Positions 1-8,395 of a DNA stretch of 64,000 nt are shown piece after piece. The notes under the pieces were generated by a model. It saw only the letters and a program-made list of their open reading frames with translations. It ran no database searches and was not told the origin of the DNA. A program made the translations under genes and the position numbers. The stretch spans positions 1,364,001 through 1,428,000 of the forward strand of contig JAVJNT010000001.1 in NCBI GenBank assembly GCA_040217175.1, in the 5' to 3' direction. Within the stretch, counting starts at the first letter, position 1. Every line of letters begins with the position of its first letter. Origin of the DNA: Phycisphaerales bacterium. GTDB lineage: Bacteria; Planctomycetota; Phycisphaerae; Phycisphaerales; UBA1924.

Positions 1-630
1 ATCGATATCGAAGGGTTCGTGCAAGTGACGGCCGGCGGACCGGTGCTGGAAGGCCCACCCGAATCGCTCCTGACGCGATACGAGACCGCGTTGAACGAGC
101 TTGGCACGCTTGGCTCCGTGACGGTCGTGCGGCGCGAGGTCGTGGGCGACGCGGCTGAGTTCCAGATCAGCGCCCGCGTGCGGAGCGCTATCGCCCGCGC
201 CAGCCTGCCCCAAGACTTCGCCGAGATGTCGCTGGCCGAAGTGTTGTACGGCGAGGGTGCGAGCAACACGACCACGCCCGTCGTGGCATCCGCCAGCACG
301 CCCACGGGTCGCTCGCGGCCCTCGTCTGGATCGAGCAGCCGGGGCGAAGCGGAGAGGGCGTCGAGGGATAGTGCGATCGAGAGTAGCCGGGAGTCGGCGG
401 CTGATCGGCGGCCCTCGGGCGAGAGCGGACCTGCCTCGGAAGACGGCGTTCCGACGCCGATCACCGACGCGCAGATCGCAGAGCTCGATCGCAGCGAGCT
501 CTTGAATCAATGGCGCATCCGCAACAGCGCGTCGCGCGACGAGTCGAACGATGCAGGGACGAGGGCACGGCTCAAGGAAGAAGCCGACAAGCTGATCGCC
601 CGGTATCGTGAAGTTGGGAGCGGCGGATGA
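1..630 (+). CDS. PilN/GspL-like assembly protein, 3' part (5' end outside window)
   Basis: The reading frame is open from the first base, so this is the C-terminal ~209 residues of a longer protein; the GTG at 19 is probably internal. The visible part begins with a compact alpha/beta-looking segment (DIEGFVQVTAGG...LLTRYETALNELG), followed by a Ser/Arg/Glu-rich linker (about residues 95-150) and a charged helical tail. No motif is diagnostic. The assignment rests on gene order: the stop overlaps (ATGA) the start of a PilO/GspM-like gene, then a Pro-rich single-TM protein, then a secretin, which is the usual PilN-O-P-Q or GspL-M-C-D order. In such systems this protein is part of the inner-membrane platform linking the cytoplasmic ATPase to the secretin. 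It could also be a lineage-specific platform subunit. Confidence 0.5.
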   Translation: MDIEGFVQVTAGGPVLEGPPESLLTRYETALNELGTLGSVTVVRREVVGDAAEFQISARVRSAIARASLPQDFAEMSLAEVLYGEGASNTTTPVVASASTPTGRSRPSSGSSSRGEAERASRDSAIESSRESAADRRPSGESGPASEDGVPTPITDAQIAELDRSELLNQWRIRNSASRDESNDAGTRARLKEEADKLIARYREVGSGG

Positions 631-1262
631 GCGACCCCGGAAGCCCCACGCGGGCCGGCATCCTGGATCGATACGCGCGGCTGCCACGATCGGCGCGGTG
701 GTTGGCGTGGGCGGTCGTAGGCCTCGTCGCGTACTTCTTCATCGTCGAGCCCGTGGTCGACACGACGGTCGGTGCCTCGGGCCGAGCCGATGCGATGGCC
801 GCGCGCATCCGGGCCGTCCAGGCGATGGGCGATCGGGCCGAGGACCACCAGCAGCGAATCGCCATCGGCTCTCGCCTGCACGGCGAGGTCGAGCTGCCCG
901 GGCCCCGCAGCGAGCGCGCGACGGCGCTGAACCGCGCCGTCGATCGGGCACTCCGCGACGCGGGCGTACGCGGGGCGCGCACGCAGACAACCGAGCAGAA
1001 CCTGGCCGACGGGCCTGCGACCGACTACTACGGTGGGCGTGGCTCGCTCGTAAAGCTCGTCAGCACGGTGAGCTTCGATGCGTCGCCCGAGGCGTTCAGC
1101 CAGGTGCTGGGCGCCCTCGAGGCCAGCCCGGACGTGGCAGCCGTGACGCGGGTCATCGTGCGGCGGGCCGACGACGGCTCGCGGCAGGTTTCGGCGACGC
1201 TGACGGTCGAGGCGTGGGCCCTGTCGGCATCGGCCAGCCGCAGCGCTGGAGGCAGTTCATGA
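627..1262 (+). CDS. PilO/GspM-like inner-membrane platform protein
   Basis: 211 aa. There is a short cytoplasmic N-terminus, one hydrophobic helix at about residues 20-40 (WLAWAVVGLVAYFFIVEP), and then a periplasmic part with a coiled-coil-like stretch (about 50-85) and a small alpha/beta domain ending near residue 205. This is the PilO/GspM topology. The start overlaps the previous stop (ATGA at 627-630) and the stop overlaps the next start (ATGA at 1259-1262), so the three genes are translationally coupled. Family knowledge: PilO/GspM proteins form heterodimers with PilN/GspL and connect to the secretin. Sequence in this family is poorly conserved, so the call rests on topology and context. 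Confidence 0.6.
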   Translation: MSDPGSPTRAGILDRYARLPRSARWLAWAVVGLVAYFFIVEPVVDTTVGASGRADAMAARIRAVQAMGDRAEDHQQRIAIGSRLHGEVELPGPRSERATALNRAVDRALRDAGVRGARTQTTEQNLADGPATDYYGGRGSLVKLVSTVSFDASPEAFSQVLGALEASPDVAAVTRVIVRRADDGSRQVSATLTVEAWALSASASRSAGGSS

Positions 1263-1789
1263 ACGCTCCGACGACGGCGTGGGTGCTGGTCGGGGCCGCG
1301 GGCCTGGCCGCGAGCGTGGCGCTCATCGTCTCACTCGGCGGGATCGCCCAGTCGGCGACGCTCTCGCTGCCACCCGCCGAGACCGACATCGGCACTGGTA
1401 GCGAATTGGGAGACGTGACCGCGAGGCACCGGGCGCAGCTGGACGGGCGGTCGCCGTTCTTCGTGCCGGGTGCACCGCCGCCTCCCCCACCGCCGCCGCC
1501 TCCCGCTTCGCCGCCGGCGCCTCCTCCGCCGCCGCCCGCACCGCCGCCTCCGCCGAGCTCCTACGGCGGGCCGAAGGTCGTTGCGTTCGTGAACGGGCAC
1601 GTGCTGTTCGACGACAAGACCTCCCTGGCCGTGGGCGAAGGAGAGTCAGACGAGCTCCGCGTACTCGAGGCGTCGGCCCCGTGGTCGATCCGGGTGATGT
1701 GGAAGGGGATCGAGTTCGATGTTCCGTTGATGGACCGGGATCGCACGGTGATGCCGGATCGCGGCGAGGGTTCGTCGCCCACGGGCTGA
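1259..1789 (+). CDS. Pro-rich single-TM protein, GspC/PilP-like
   Basis: 176 aa. An N-terminal TM helix (about residues 6-27) is followed by a short linker, an almost pure proline tract at about residues 73-101 (DNA 1475-1560), and a C-terminal domain of ~70 residues starting near GGPKVVAFVNGHVLF. GspC and PilP have this plan: TM anchor, flexible Pro-rich linker, small periplasmic domain that contacts the secretin. It is coupled to the upstream PilO-like gene and lies 13 bp before the secretin ATG. The Pro tract is longer and purer than usual; it could span the periplasm. The C-terminal domain was not recognised by sequence, so the GspC/PilP name is an inference from position and architecture. 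Confidence 0.45.
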   Translation: MNAPTTAWVLVGAAGLAASVALIVSLGGIAQSATLSLPPAETDIGTGSELGDVTARHRAQLDGRSPFFVPGAPPPPPPPPPPASPPAPPPPPPAPPPPPSSYGGPKVVAFVNGHVLFDDKTSLAVGEGESDELRVLEASAPWSIRVMWKGIEFDVPLMDRDRTVMPDRGEGSSPTG

Positions 1790-1802
1790 AGCGAGGTACT
1801 TG

Positions 1803-4334
1803 ATGAAGGCAGACATTCGTTGCAGCCTGGTGGTTCGGTCGACGGTCGCGGCGCTCGTCGCGATGGCCGGTCTTGCGCCGCCGACGAGCATCGCCCAGGA
1901 CGCTGACCCGGCCGAGACGGTAGAGCAGGAGGGGCAGGCCCAGGAAGTCCCGGCGCCGATCGAGCGAGGCCCGGACGGACGACGCGTGCTCGACGGCCCG
2001 CCGACGACGCTGTCGTTCCGCGGCGCCGACCTCGACGACCTGATCCCGTTCCTCGTCGAAGCAACGGGCAAGGTCGTCATCGTCCCCGAGTTGCGGCTCA
2101 ACGTCGACATCACGCTCATGAGCGACGAGCCGATTCCGCAGTCGCAGGCGCTCGACCTGGTCATCCTGGCGTTGCAGCAGGACAACGTTGCCGTCGTCGA
2201 GACCAAGGACATCATCATCCTGCGCGACATCAACGAGGTCATCCGCCAAGACGTGCCGGTCATCGGCCCCAGCGAGAGCGTGATGGACCGCACCGACCTG
2301 GGCACGATGGCCGAAAAGATCTACCGCATCAGCAATTCGGAAGCATCCGAACTGGCCGAGGCACTGGGCGAGATCGTGCCGGACTACGCGAAGGTGACGG
2401 TCGACGAGGCTAGCAATCACATCGCGGTGCTGGGCAACATCGGCCTGCTGCGTCGCGTCGAGGGGCTGCTGGCGGGCATGGACCAGCCGGGCTCGCGCGC
2501 GCTGGTGACGCGGACGTTCCGCCTGCGGTACGCCGATGCGGAACTGATCGCCGAGAACATCACCGAGCTGTTCGGCCAGGACGGCGCGACCACGCAGGGC
2601 CAGCAGCAAGGCGGGCGAAACTTCAACCGCTTCTTCGGCCGCGGCGGCGGCGACGACGAAGGCTCGAGCGGCGCCTCGACCGCCGAGCTGCGCGTGACCG
2701 CCAACACGCAGCAGAACGGCGTGACGGTCGCGGCCGAGCAAGGCGTGATGGACCAGATCGCCGACCTGATCGAATCCGAGTGGGATCTGCCGCTGCCCGA
2801 AGAGACCGTGACGCCGCGCATCTACACGCTGGAGAACAGCGACCCGATCGCCGTCCGCGACCTACTTGTGGGCCTGTTCGGCGAGCCAGACGCGGCGGCG
2901 GGCGGTGGTGGTGGCGGCGGCGGCCAGGGGAACCAGGGAAACCAGGGCAGCAGCGGCTCGTCGCAGGGCGTCGGCCGGCTCGCGGGGCAGTTCGCGTTCG
3001 AGGCGATCCCGTCGGCGGGCCAGATCGCCGTCGTCGCGAAGAGCCCGGACAACCTGGCCGTCATCGATCAGATCATCCGCGACCTCGACCAGCCCAAGAG
3101 CGTCGGGCTGCCGGCGATCGTCTCGCTCAAGCACGTATCGGCCGAGGAAGTCGCCGAGCAGCTCAACGCGTTGCTCGCGCTCGATGGCACGCTGGCGACG
3201 ATTCCTCGCAGCGAGAGCGGGCTCTCGACCGGTGCCGGCGCAGGCGACAGCCCCTTTGCCGACGACGCGGCCGACACCGCCGCGGCGGATACCGACAACG
3301 ACCCCGGAACGATCACGTTCTGGTGGCAGACGGCTCGCGAGCAGACCGACAGCGCGGGGCCGAGCAACCTCATCGGCAAGCTCCGCATCGTCCCGGTATG
3401 GCGGCAGAACGCGATCATGGTGCTCAGCCCGCCGGAGTACCGAACGGCCGTGGTCGACCTGATCCAGCAGCTCGACCAGCCAGGGCGGCAGGTGCTGATC
3501 CAGGCGGTCATCGCTGAAGTAAGCCGAGACGATGCCGAGGCGCTGGGGCTGCGGTGGTCGAGCTCGCCCATCAACCTGACGCGCACCGACAACTCGATCT
3601 CGTTCGTCTCGAGCACGACGGCCAGCGAGGGCGGCATCTTCGGGAATCTCTTCGACACCAGCGTCTTGAACGTGGGCGTCGATCTGAACGCCGTACTGCA
3701 GGCCCTCGACGAGCGGACGGACGTGAGCATCCTGAGCCGGCCGATCATCTTCACGAGCGACAACCAGGAGGCCGAGTTCTTTGACGGCCAAGACATCCCG
3801 TTCATCACCAACGCCCAGACGACCGACACGGGCGGAACGACGCAGGGATTCGAGTACCGGGCCGTGGGCATCCAGCTCCGCGTGCGCCCGCGGCTGACGC
3901 CCAACAAGGACGTCGACCTGCGCGTTAACATCGAGCTGAGCTCGGTGGCGCCGGGGCAGGCCACGGCGAGCGGGCAGGTGGTTGTCGACCGCCGCGAGAC
4001 GACGACGCAGCTCATCGTGCGCAGCGGGCAGACGCTGGTGATCTCGGGCATCTTGCGCAACGAAGACTCCGAAGTCGTGCGGAAGGTGCCGCTGCTGGGC
4101 GACATTCCACTGCTGGGCTGGCTCTTCCGCTCTCGCGAAACGGGCGTGAGCAGCACCGAGCAGCTCATCTTCATCACGCCGGTGATCGTTGAGAATGCCG
4201 AAGAGGCCGATGCGATCAACGAGGCGTACCGCCTTCGCTTACGCATGCAGCGCGAGCAGATGGGCATCGAGGAGCCGCTCGAGGGCGAGCTGCTGGACGA
4301 TGCGGAGGCATTGGATGACGGCGAGCCGGGCTAA
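1803..4334 (+). CDS. gspD: type II secretion / type IV pilus secretin (GspD/PilQ family)
   Basis: 843 aa from the ATG; a TTG lies one codon upstream. Forms the outer-membrane gate of a type II secretion or type IV pilus machine. A signal peptide ends near residue 32 (TSIAQDA). An N0-like domain follows (about 65-145, LSFRGADLDDLIPFLVEATGK), then three N1-N3-type repeats, two of them starting RTFRLRYADAELIAENI and RIYTLENSDPIAVRDLL. The secretin core starts near QVLIQAVIAEVSRDDAEALG, and the signature VPLLGDIPLLGWLF lies near residue 762. Two N-domain loops carry Gly/Gln/Asn-rich inserts (DNA about 2595-2660 and 2895-2965), which is common in these loops. The C-terminal tail is acidic. It is longer than PilQ of enteric bacteria and fits GspD size. 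gspD versus pilQ cannot be settled from this window. Confidence 0.93.
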   Translation: MKADIRCSLVVRSTVAALVAMAGLAPPTSIAQDADPAETVEQEGQAQEVPAPIERGPDGRRVLDGPPTTLSFRGADLDDLIPFLVEATGKVVIVPELRLNVDITLMSDEPIPQSQALDLVILALQQDNVAVVETKDIIILRDINEVIRQDVPVIGPSESVMDRTDLGTMAEKIYRISNSEASELAEALGEIVPDYAKVTVDEASNHIAVLGNIGLLRRVEGLLAGMDQPGSRALVTRTFRLRYADAELIAENITELFGQDGATTQGQQQGGRNFNRFFGRGGGDDEGSSGASTAELRVTANTQQNGVTVAAEQGVMDQIADLIESEWDLPLPEETVTPRIYTLENSDPIAVRDLLVGLFGEPDAAAGGGGGGGGQGNQGNQGSSGSSQGVGRLAGQFAFEAIPSAGQIAVVAKSPDNLAVIDQIIRDLDQPKSVGLPAIVSLKHVSAEEVAEQLNALLALDGTLATIPRSESGLSTGAGAGDSPFADDAADTAAADTDNDPGTITFWWQTAREQTDSAGPSNLIGKLRIVPVWRQNAIMVLSPPEYRTAVVDLIQQLDQPGRQVLIQAVIAEVSRDDAEALGLRWSSSPINLTRTDNSISFVSSTTASEGGIFGNLFDTSVLNVGVDLNAVLQALDERTDVSILSRPIIFTSDNQEAEFFDGQDIPFITNAQTTDTGGTTQGFEYRAVGIQLRVRPRLTPNKDVDLRVNIELSSVAPGQATASGQVVVDRRETTTQLIVRSGQTLVISGILRNEDSEVVRKVPLLGDIPLLGWLFRSRETGVSSTEQLIFITPVIVENAEEADAINEAYRLRLRMQREQMGIEEPLEGELLDDAEALDDGEPG

Positions 4335-5598
4335 GCGGTCGGTCGTCACCGCGCTCGCGCTGATGATCGGCGCGAGTGGGTGCGTGGTCGACCAGGAGCG
4401 CACGCAGGCACTGCGTGAAGAGCGTGCGAGCGCGCCGCCCGAACTGCCGAGCGATCCCATCGCCCGGCCGGTGATCAGCGGCACGACGGCGTCGCGCGTC
4501 TCGGTGTCGATCGAGTCGCTCGGCACGATCGAGTACGACGGGCTGAGCGTGCCGATGGTGAGCCCGGACGGCCGGTTCGTCGCGACGCAGGACGTACCGG
4601 CCCCGCCGCGAGCCCAGCGGCTCGCGATCGAGTCAGCGTCGCCCGATCGGAGCCGATTCGGCACCGTGTCGATCTCGCCCCTGCGGCCGGGCGTCGGCGG
4701 GCTGCGGGCGAGCGTCGAGCTGTTCGACCTGCAAGCGCCGATCCTGCTGGGGCGGGACGCGAGTGCCGAGGGCGTGCTGGTAGAGTCGCCGCGCCCCGAC
4801 GGCTCGCGCTGGATCGGCGTTGCCCGGTGGAGCGAGACTGAAGCGGGCATCCGCTGGCTGGTTCGCGACGGTTCCGTGGCGGCGCACGCCGTGTTCACCG
4901 GCAACGATGGATTGCTCTACAGCCGCCGGAGCGCGGGCGGAAAACGCTTCGCGCTCGTGCTGCTCGATCGCGATGGCGATACGCATACGCTCTCGCTCCC
5001 CGACGCCGACCTGGTTTTTCCGCTGCTCGCGCCGGACGAACGGCACGCGACGTGTTTGGCCGTCGACGATGCCGGGGCGATCGATTTGCTCCTGATCGAC
5101 CTGGCAACGGCGAGCGGCGGCGACCTCGGACGCGTGGTGCGACGCTGGCGGCTGGCGGCGAGCGGAGGCATCGTGGGCGCGTCGCAGATCGTGGCGGCTT
5201 CGCAATCGGCCGTTCGTGGCGTTTCACAGGCCGACGCCATGCAAGAGATGGCAGCATCACCGACCGAGGCATCGCTCGGGCCCATCGTGTTCCACCCGAC
5301 GATGGACCGCTGCGCGGCCGTCGATGCCTCGCGCCGAACGCTCGTCGCGCTCGCGCCCAAGAGCGTGGCCGCCGTCGACGCCGGGGATGGGCGGGCGATC
5401 TGCTCGACGCCCGACGGCCTTGTATTGTGGACGCCCGGCCCGCAGGCTGGCCGGGGTACGGCTACTCGCGTGCTCAGCGAGGACTACCTCCCGCGGCGCA
5501 CCGCAAGCACCGAGCGACCGTTCGTGCTGCTCGCACCGATGCGACGGTCGGCGACCGGGCTCATGGTGTTCGGCATGGCTCCCGCCGGGGCGCCGTAG
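4315..5598 (+). CDS. predicted lipoprotein with beta-propeller-like repeats
   Basis: 427 aa. The ATG at 4315 lies inside the last 20 bp of the secretin gene. It gives an N-terminus with a positively charged head, a hydrophobic stretch and a lipobox ending ASGC (Cys about residue 22), so it is probably an outer-membrane lipoprotein. The rest is beta-rich, with recurrent strands such as VSPDGRFVAT, ESPRPDGSRWIGVA and LAPDERHATCLAVDD that resemble WD40/TolB-like blades, but no blade motif is clean. Overlap with the secretin suggests a role in the same machine, for example a pilotin-like or accessory lipoprotein; that is inference. The stop directly abuts the stop of the convergent polyketide synthase gene. 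Confidence 0.6.
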   Translation: MTASRAKRSVVTALALMIGASGCVVDQERTQALREERASAPPELPSDPIARPVISGTTASRVSVSIESLGTIEYDGLSVPMVSPDGRFVATQDVPAPPRAQRLAIESASPDRSRFGTVSISPLRPGVGGLRASVELFDLQAPILLGRDASAEGVLVESPRPDGSRWIGVARWSETEAGIRWLVRDGSVAAHAVFTGNDGLLYSRRSAGGKRFALVLLDRDGDTHTLSLPDADLVFPLLAPDERHATCLAVDDAGAIDLLLIDLATASGGDLGRVVRRWRLAASGGIVGASQIVAASQSAVRGVSQADAMQEMAASPTEASLGPIVFHPTMDRCAAVDASRRTLVALAPKSVAAVDAGDGRAICSTPDGLVLWTPGPQAGRGTATRVLSEDYLPRRTASTERPFVLLAPMRRSATGLMVFGMAPAGAP

Positions 5599-6651
5599 TC
5601 AAGCCATGAGCAGGGCTTCGCCGGTCAGGCCGGGCCCGAAGGCGAGTGCCAGCAGCGGTCCGCCTTCATGCTCCTCCAGCAGCTTCGCGATGATGAAGAG
5701 GATGGTCGCGCTGCTCATGTTGCCGTGACGGCGCAGCACGTCGCCCGAGGCGCGCGTCGCGCCGTCGTCCAGACCAAGCGCGTCGGCAACCGACGCGAGC
5801 ACCCTGGGACCGCCCGGGTGGATGGCCCATGCGGCGATGTCGGCGCGTTGCAAGCCTTCCGTTGCAAGCAACCCATCGACCCATTCGCAGACCGATCGCG
5901 AGAGGATGTCCGGCACGGCGGGCGAGAGCGTCATGGTGAAGCCAGCCTCGCCGATTCGCCAGCCCATGGCACCGAGGCTGTCTGGGAGCAGGATCGACGC
6001 CGTTCGTCTCAGCGAGGGCGCGGATCCGCCACCACCACCGGCAACGACGCACGCTGCGGCGCCGTCGGCGAACAGGGCGTCGGCGACCGAGCAGCCGTCT
6101 TGCTGTGACGCCTGGATGTGAAGCGAGCAGAGCTCGACGCAGCAGACGAGGACGCGTGCCCCGGGCTCGGCGAGAGCGATCGCCCGCGCGGTACGGAGCG
6201 CGTTGAGCGCGGCATGGCAGCCCATGAAGCCGATGTTGACGCGCTGCACCGTGGTGTCAAGCCCGAGCGAGCCAATCAACGAGATATCGACGCCCGGCGA
6301 GGCGAGGCCCGTGCAACTCGCCGTCACGAGGTGGGTGACCTCACGAGCATCGATGACGGAGCGCTGGATCGCTTGGGTGCAGGCCTCGTGGGCGATGGGC
6401 GGCGCAAGCACATGGAACGACCGCATGCGGTGCGCCGTGTCTGGTACGGAGCCGTTGTAGTAGGTCTGCCCCTCGCCTTCGACGATCGCCATCGCACGTT
6501 CATCGATTCCGGACTGGGCGTACAGGTGCGACATGGCCCGGGCGCGCGCAGGCGTGACCTTGCCGATCGCCGCGACCATCTCGGCGGCGGCTGCCTGATC
6601 GAGCCGACCACGGGGCGTCGCGGTGCCGATGCCCAGCATGCGGGCGGTCAT
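5599..6651 (-). CDS. type III polyketide synthase (chalcone synthase family)
   Basis: 350 aa. Condenses a CoA-linked starter with malonyl-CoA units in a single homodimeric active site. The N-terminus has the family LGIGTATP motif. The triad is visible: Cys113 in LVTASCTGLASPG, His278 in WAIHPGGPRVL, Asn311 in RRHGNMSSA. The C-terminal GPGLTGEALL is the usual product-cavity loop. The start at 6651 follows GGAGG at a normal spacing and overlaps the upstream flavoprotein stop (ATGA). The N-terminal half is slightly shorter than plant enzymes, as is common in bacteria. It is the last gene of a four-gene operon with a flavoprotein and a methyltransferase, the set known from alkylresorcinol/alkylpyrone pathways. 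Starter and product cannot be read from the sequence. Confidence 0.92.
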   Translation of the reverse strand: MTARMLGIGTATPRGRLDQAAAAEMVAAIGKVTPARARAMSHLYAQSGIDERAMAIVEGEGQTYYNGSVPDTAHRMRSFHVLAPPIAHEACTQAIQRSVIDAREVTHLVTASCTGLASPGVDISLIGSLGLDTTVQRVNIGFMGCHAALNALRTARAIALAEPGARVLVCCVELCSLHIQASQQDGCSVADALFADGAAACVVAGGGGGSAPSLRRTASILLPDSLGAMGWRIGEAGFTMTLSPAVPDILSRSVCEWVDGLLATEGLQRADIAAWAIHPGGPRVLASVADALGLDDGATRASGDVLRRHGNMSSATILFIIAKLLEEHEGGPLLALAFGPGLTGEALLMA

Positions 6652-7715
6652 GCCACGCTCCTCCGAGATCCGCTGAGCATTGCGGTTGCCGACGCGCTCA
6701 CGCTTGGCGCCACGCCGGCGAACGCAATGGCCACGCGGACCAGCGTCGGCGAGCGAACGGCGTTGCTGACGGCCCGGCACCTTGTGTGACGCCGGGCGAG
6801 CAAGCCGTGCAGCGTGCGAGGCCAACGTGATGAATCAGGACCGTGCTCGATGCAGGCGATGGCGTCACCGGCGACGGCCGATCCACCCAACAACGCCCAC
6901 GACATGCCCTCGCCCGTGAAGGGCTCGACGTAGCCCGCGGCATCTCCCACGCGCAAGATCCGGCCTTGTTGTGCCTGGGCGCGGCGGCGCAGGACGGGCG
7001 TGCCGAACCAGCGGCCATCGGGAACTTCCGACGCGTCTAGGCCAGCCTCGGCCCAGATCGCGCGGGCCGCCTCCGTTGGCGAGCCGGCCTGTCGCACGAG
7101 TTCGGGCGTTGCCGCCATCGCGAAGTCCACGCGCCCATCCGGCAGGGCCACGCGGCCGAGGTAGCCGTCCCGCGCCACGGCCATCGTGAGCTGCTTCGTG
7201 GGGCACAACGCGGCATCCGTCGTCAGGCCCAGGCCGATGCGTCCGCCGCGCGGCGGACGATCCGCATGGCTGCGCAGTCCCGACGCATCGATGACGACCC
7301 CTGCCAGTAGTTCGTCACCGCCGAGGTGGACGCGGCCGTCGGGCGTCGCACGCGCCGACTGCCTCCAGCGCACCTCGACGCCAGCAGCCTCGGCAGCGTC
7401 GACGAGCGCCGTATCGAGATCCTCGCGAGAGATCGATGCAAAGCCCGACATGCCGACACTGACGCGTGCGCCACGGGCCGAGAGCGTGAGTCGTTCGATC
7501 GGGCCAGCATGTGCGAGCACGCCGTCGAGCCCGGCATCCTGAAGCGCATCGATGCCGACGGCGCCGAGGCAGCAGCCGCAGACCTTCCAGCGGCCCTTGC
7601 ACGCCCGATCGATCATCAGCGTTCGCGCGCCGCGGAGGGCCATGGTCCGTGCAGCCATCGCGCCCGCGGGGCCCGCCCCGATCACGACGGCGTCGTAGTG
7701 GCGTCTGTCGACCAT
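6648..7715 (-). CDS. FAD-dependent oxidoreductase, geranylgeranyl reductase-like
   Basis: 355 aa. The N-terminal Rossmann motif VVIGAGPAGAMAARTM (about residues 9-24) binds FAD, and the second FAD signature GDAAGYVEPFTGEGMSWAL lies in the C-terminal half. A KVCGCCLG segment near residue 46 resembles the Cys-containing loop of the geranylgeranyl-reductase/halogenase-like subgroup. The start at 7715 overlaps the 3' end of the methyltransferase gene by 34 bp, and the stop overlaps the polyketide synthase start, so expression is coupled. In type III polyketide clusters such enzymes hydroxylate or reduce the polyketide product; which one applies here is unknown. Alternative: an independent isoprenoid-lipid reductase. 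Confidence 0.82.
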   Translation of the reverse strand: MVDRRHYDAVVIGAGPAGAMAARTMALRGARTLMIDRACKGRWKVCGCCLGAVGIDALQDAGLDGVLAHAGPIERLTLSARGARVSVGMSGFASISREDLDTALVDAAEAAGVEVRWRQSARATPDGRVHLGGDELLAGVVIDASGLRSHADRPPRGGRIGLGLTTDAALCPTKQLTMAVARDGYLGRVALPDGRVDFAMAATPELVRQAGSPTEAARAIWAEAGLDASEVPDGRWFGTPVLRRRAQAQQGRILRVGDAAGYVEPFTGEGMSWALLGGSAVAGDAIACIEHGPDSSRWPRTLHGLLARRHTRCRAVSNAVRSPTLVRVAIAFAGVAPSVSASATAMLSGSRRSVA

Positions 7716-8392
7716 TGGATGAGCATACGCGCCGGAAAGGCGCGATCGATCCGCCACGAACCGCCCTCCGAGATTCCCCGAGTCATCGAACGGGCCTCCC
7801 CCACGCTGAGGGCGGCACGGGCCGATCGGACGGCATCGACGTGCACCACGTACGACCGAGTCGTCAGTCGGGGAATGACGATCGCCAGCGCCGTACCCCA
7901 CGGGCCGCGCCTGAGGTCGCTGACGAGTACCTGCTCGTTCGCGGCGGCGGCCATCTTCTGCAGCACCGTGCAGACCTGGTCGTCCGTGAGGTGGTGCAGG
8001 AAGAGGGCGCAGGTCATGACGTCGGCTTGCAGCGGGTCCTCGTTGAGGACGTCGAGTTGATGCGTCGCGAGCTCCACCCCCGCCGCCCTCGCACGCTCGC
8101 TCGCGTTCTCGAGCGCGACCTTGCTGATATCGCAGGCCGTAATCGCAAGGCGAACGCCGTCACGCCTCGCCCGCTGCAGCAGCGCGACGGGCAGATCGGC
8201 GCTCCCGGTGGCGATGTCGACGATAGTCAGCGGCCGATCGAGCCTTGATGCGAGCCTCTTCAACCTCGGATAAAACTGTCGGGTCACGCCGCTCAGGGCG
8301 TTGAGCCTCGCCAGTCCGCGCAGGGCGTGCGCGTGCTCGGCGGGGTCGAGCGCCGGATCGTCCATGAGTTCGCCGACGAGCACGCGCGGCAT
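7682..8392 (-). CDS. class I SAM-dependent methyltransferase
   Basis: 236 aa. Motif I (TIVDIATGSADLPVALL, about residues 56-72) binds S-adenosylmethionine; ITACDISKVALE supplies the acidic residue of motif II, and ADVMTCALFLHHLTD matches motif IV. The fold is UbiE-like. It starts 3 bp after the upstream gene ends and its end overlaps the flavoprotein gene. In the operon it most likely O- or C-methylates the polyketide made by the type III synthase, as in known alkylresorcinol clusters with a synthase, methyltransferase and flavin oxygenase. The substrate is inferred from context only. Confidence 0.85.
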   Translation of the reverse strand: MPRVLVGELMDDPALDPAEHAHALRGLARLNALSGVTRQFYPRLKRLASRLDRPLTIVDIATGSADLPVALLQRARRDGVRLAITACDISKVALENASERARAAGVELATHQLDVLNEDPLQADVMTCALFLHHLTDDQVCTVLQKMAAAANEQVLVSDLRRGPWGTALAIVIPRLTTRSYVVHVDAVRSARAALSVGEARSMTRGISEGGSWRIDRAFPARMLIQWSTDATTTPS

Positions 8393-8395
8393 CGC

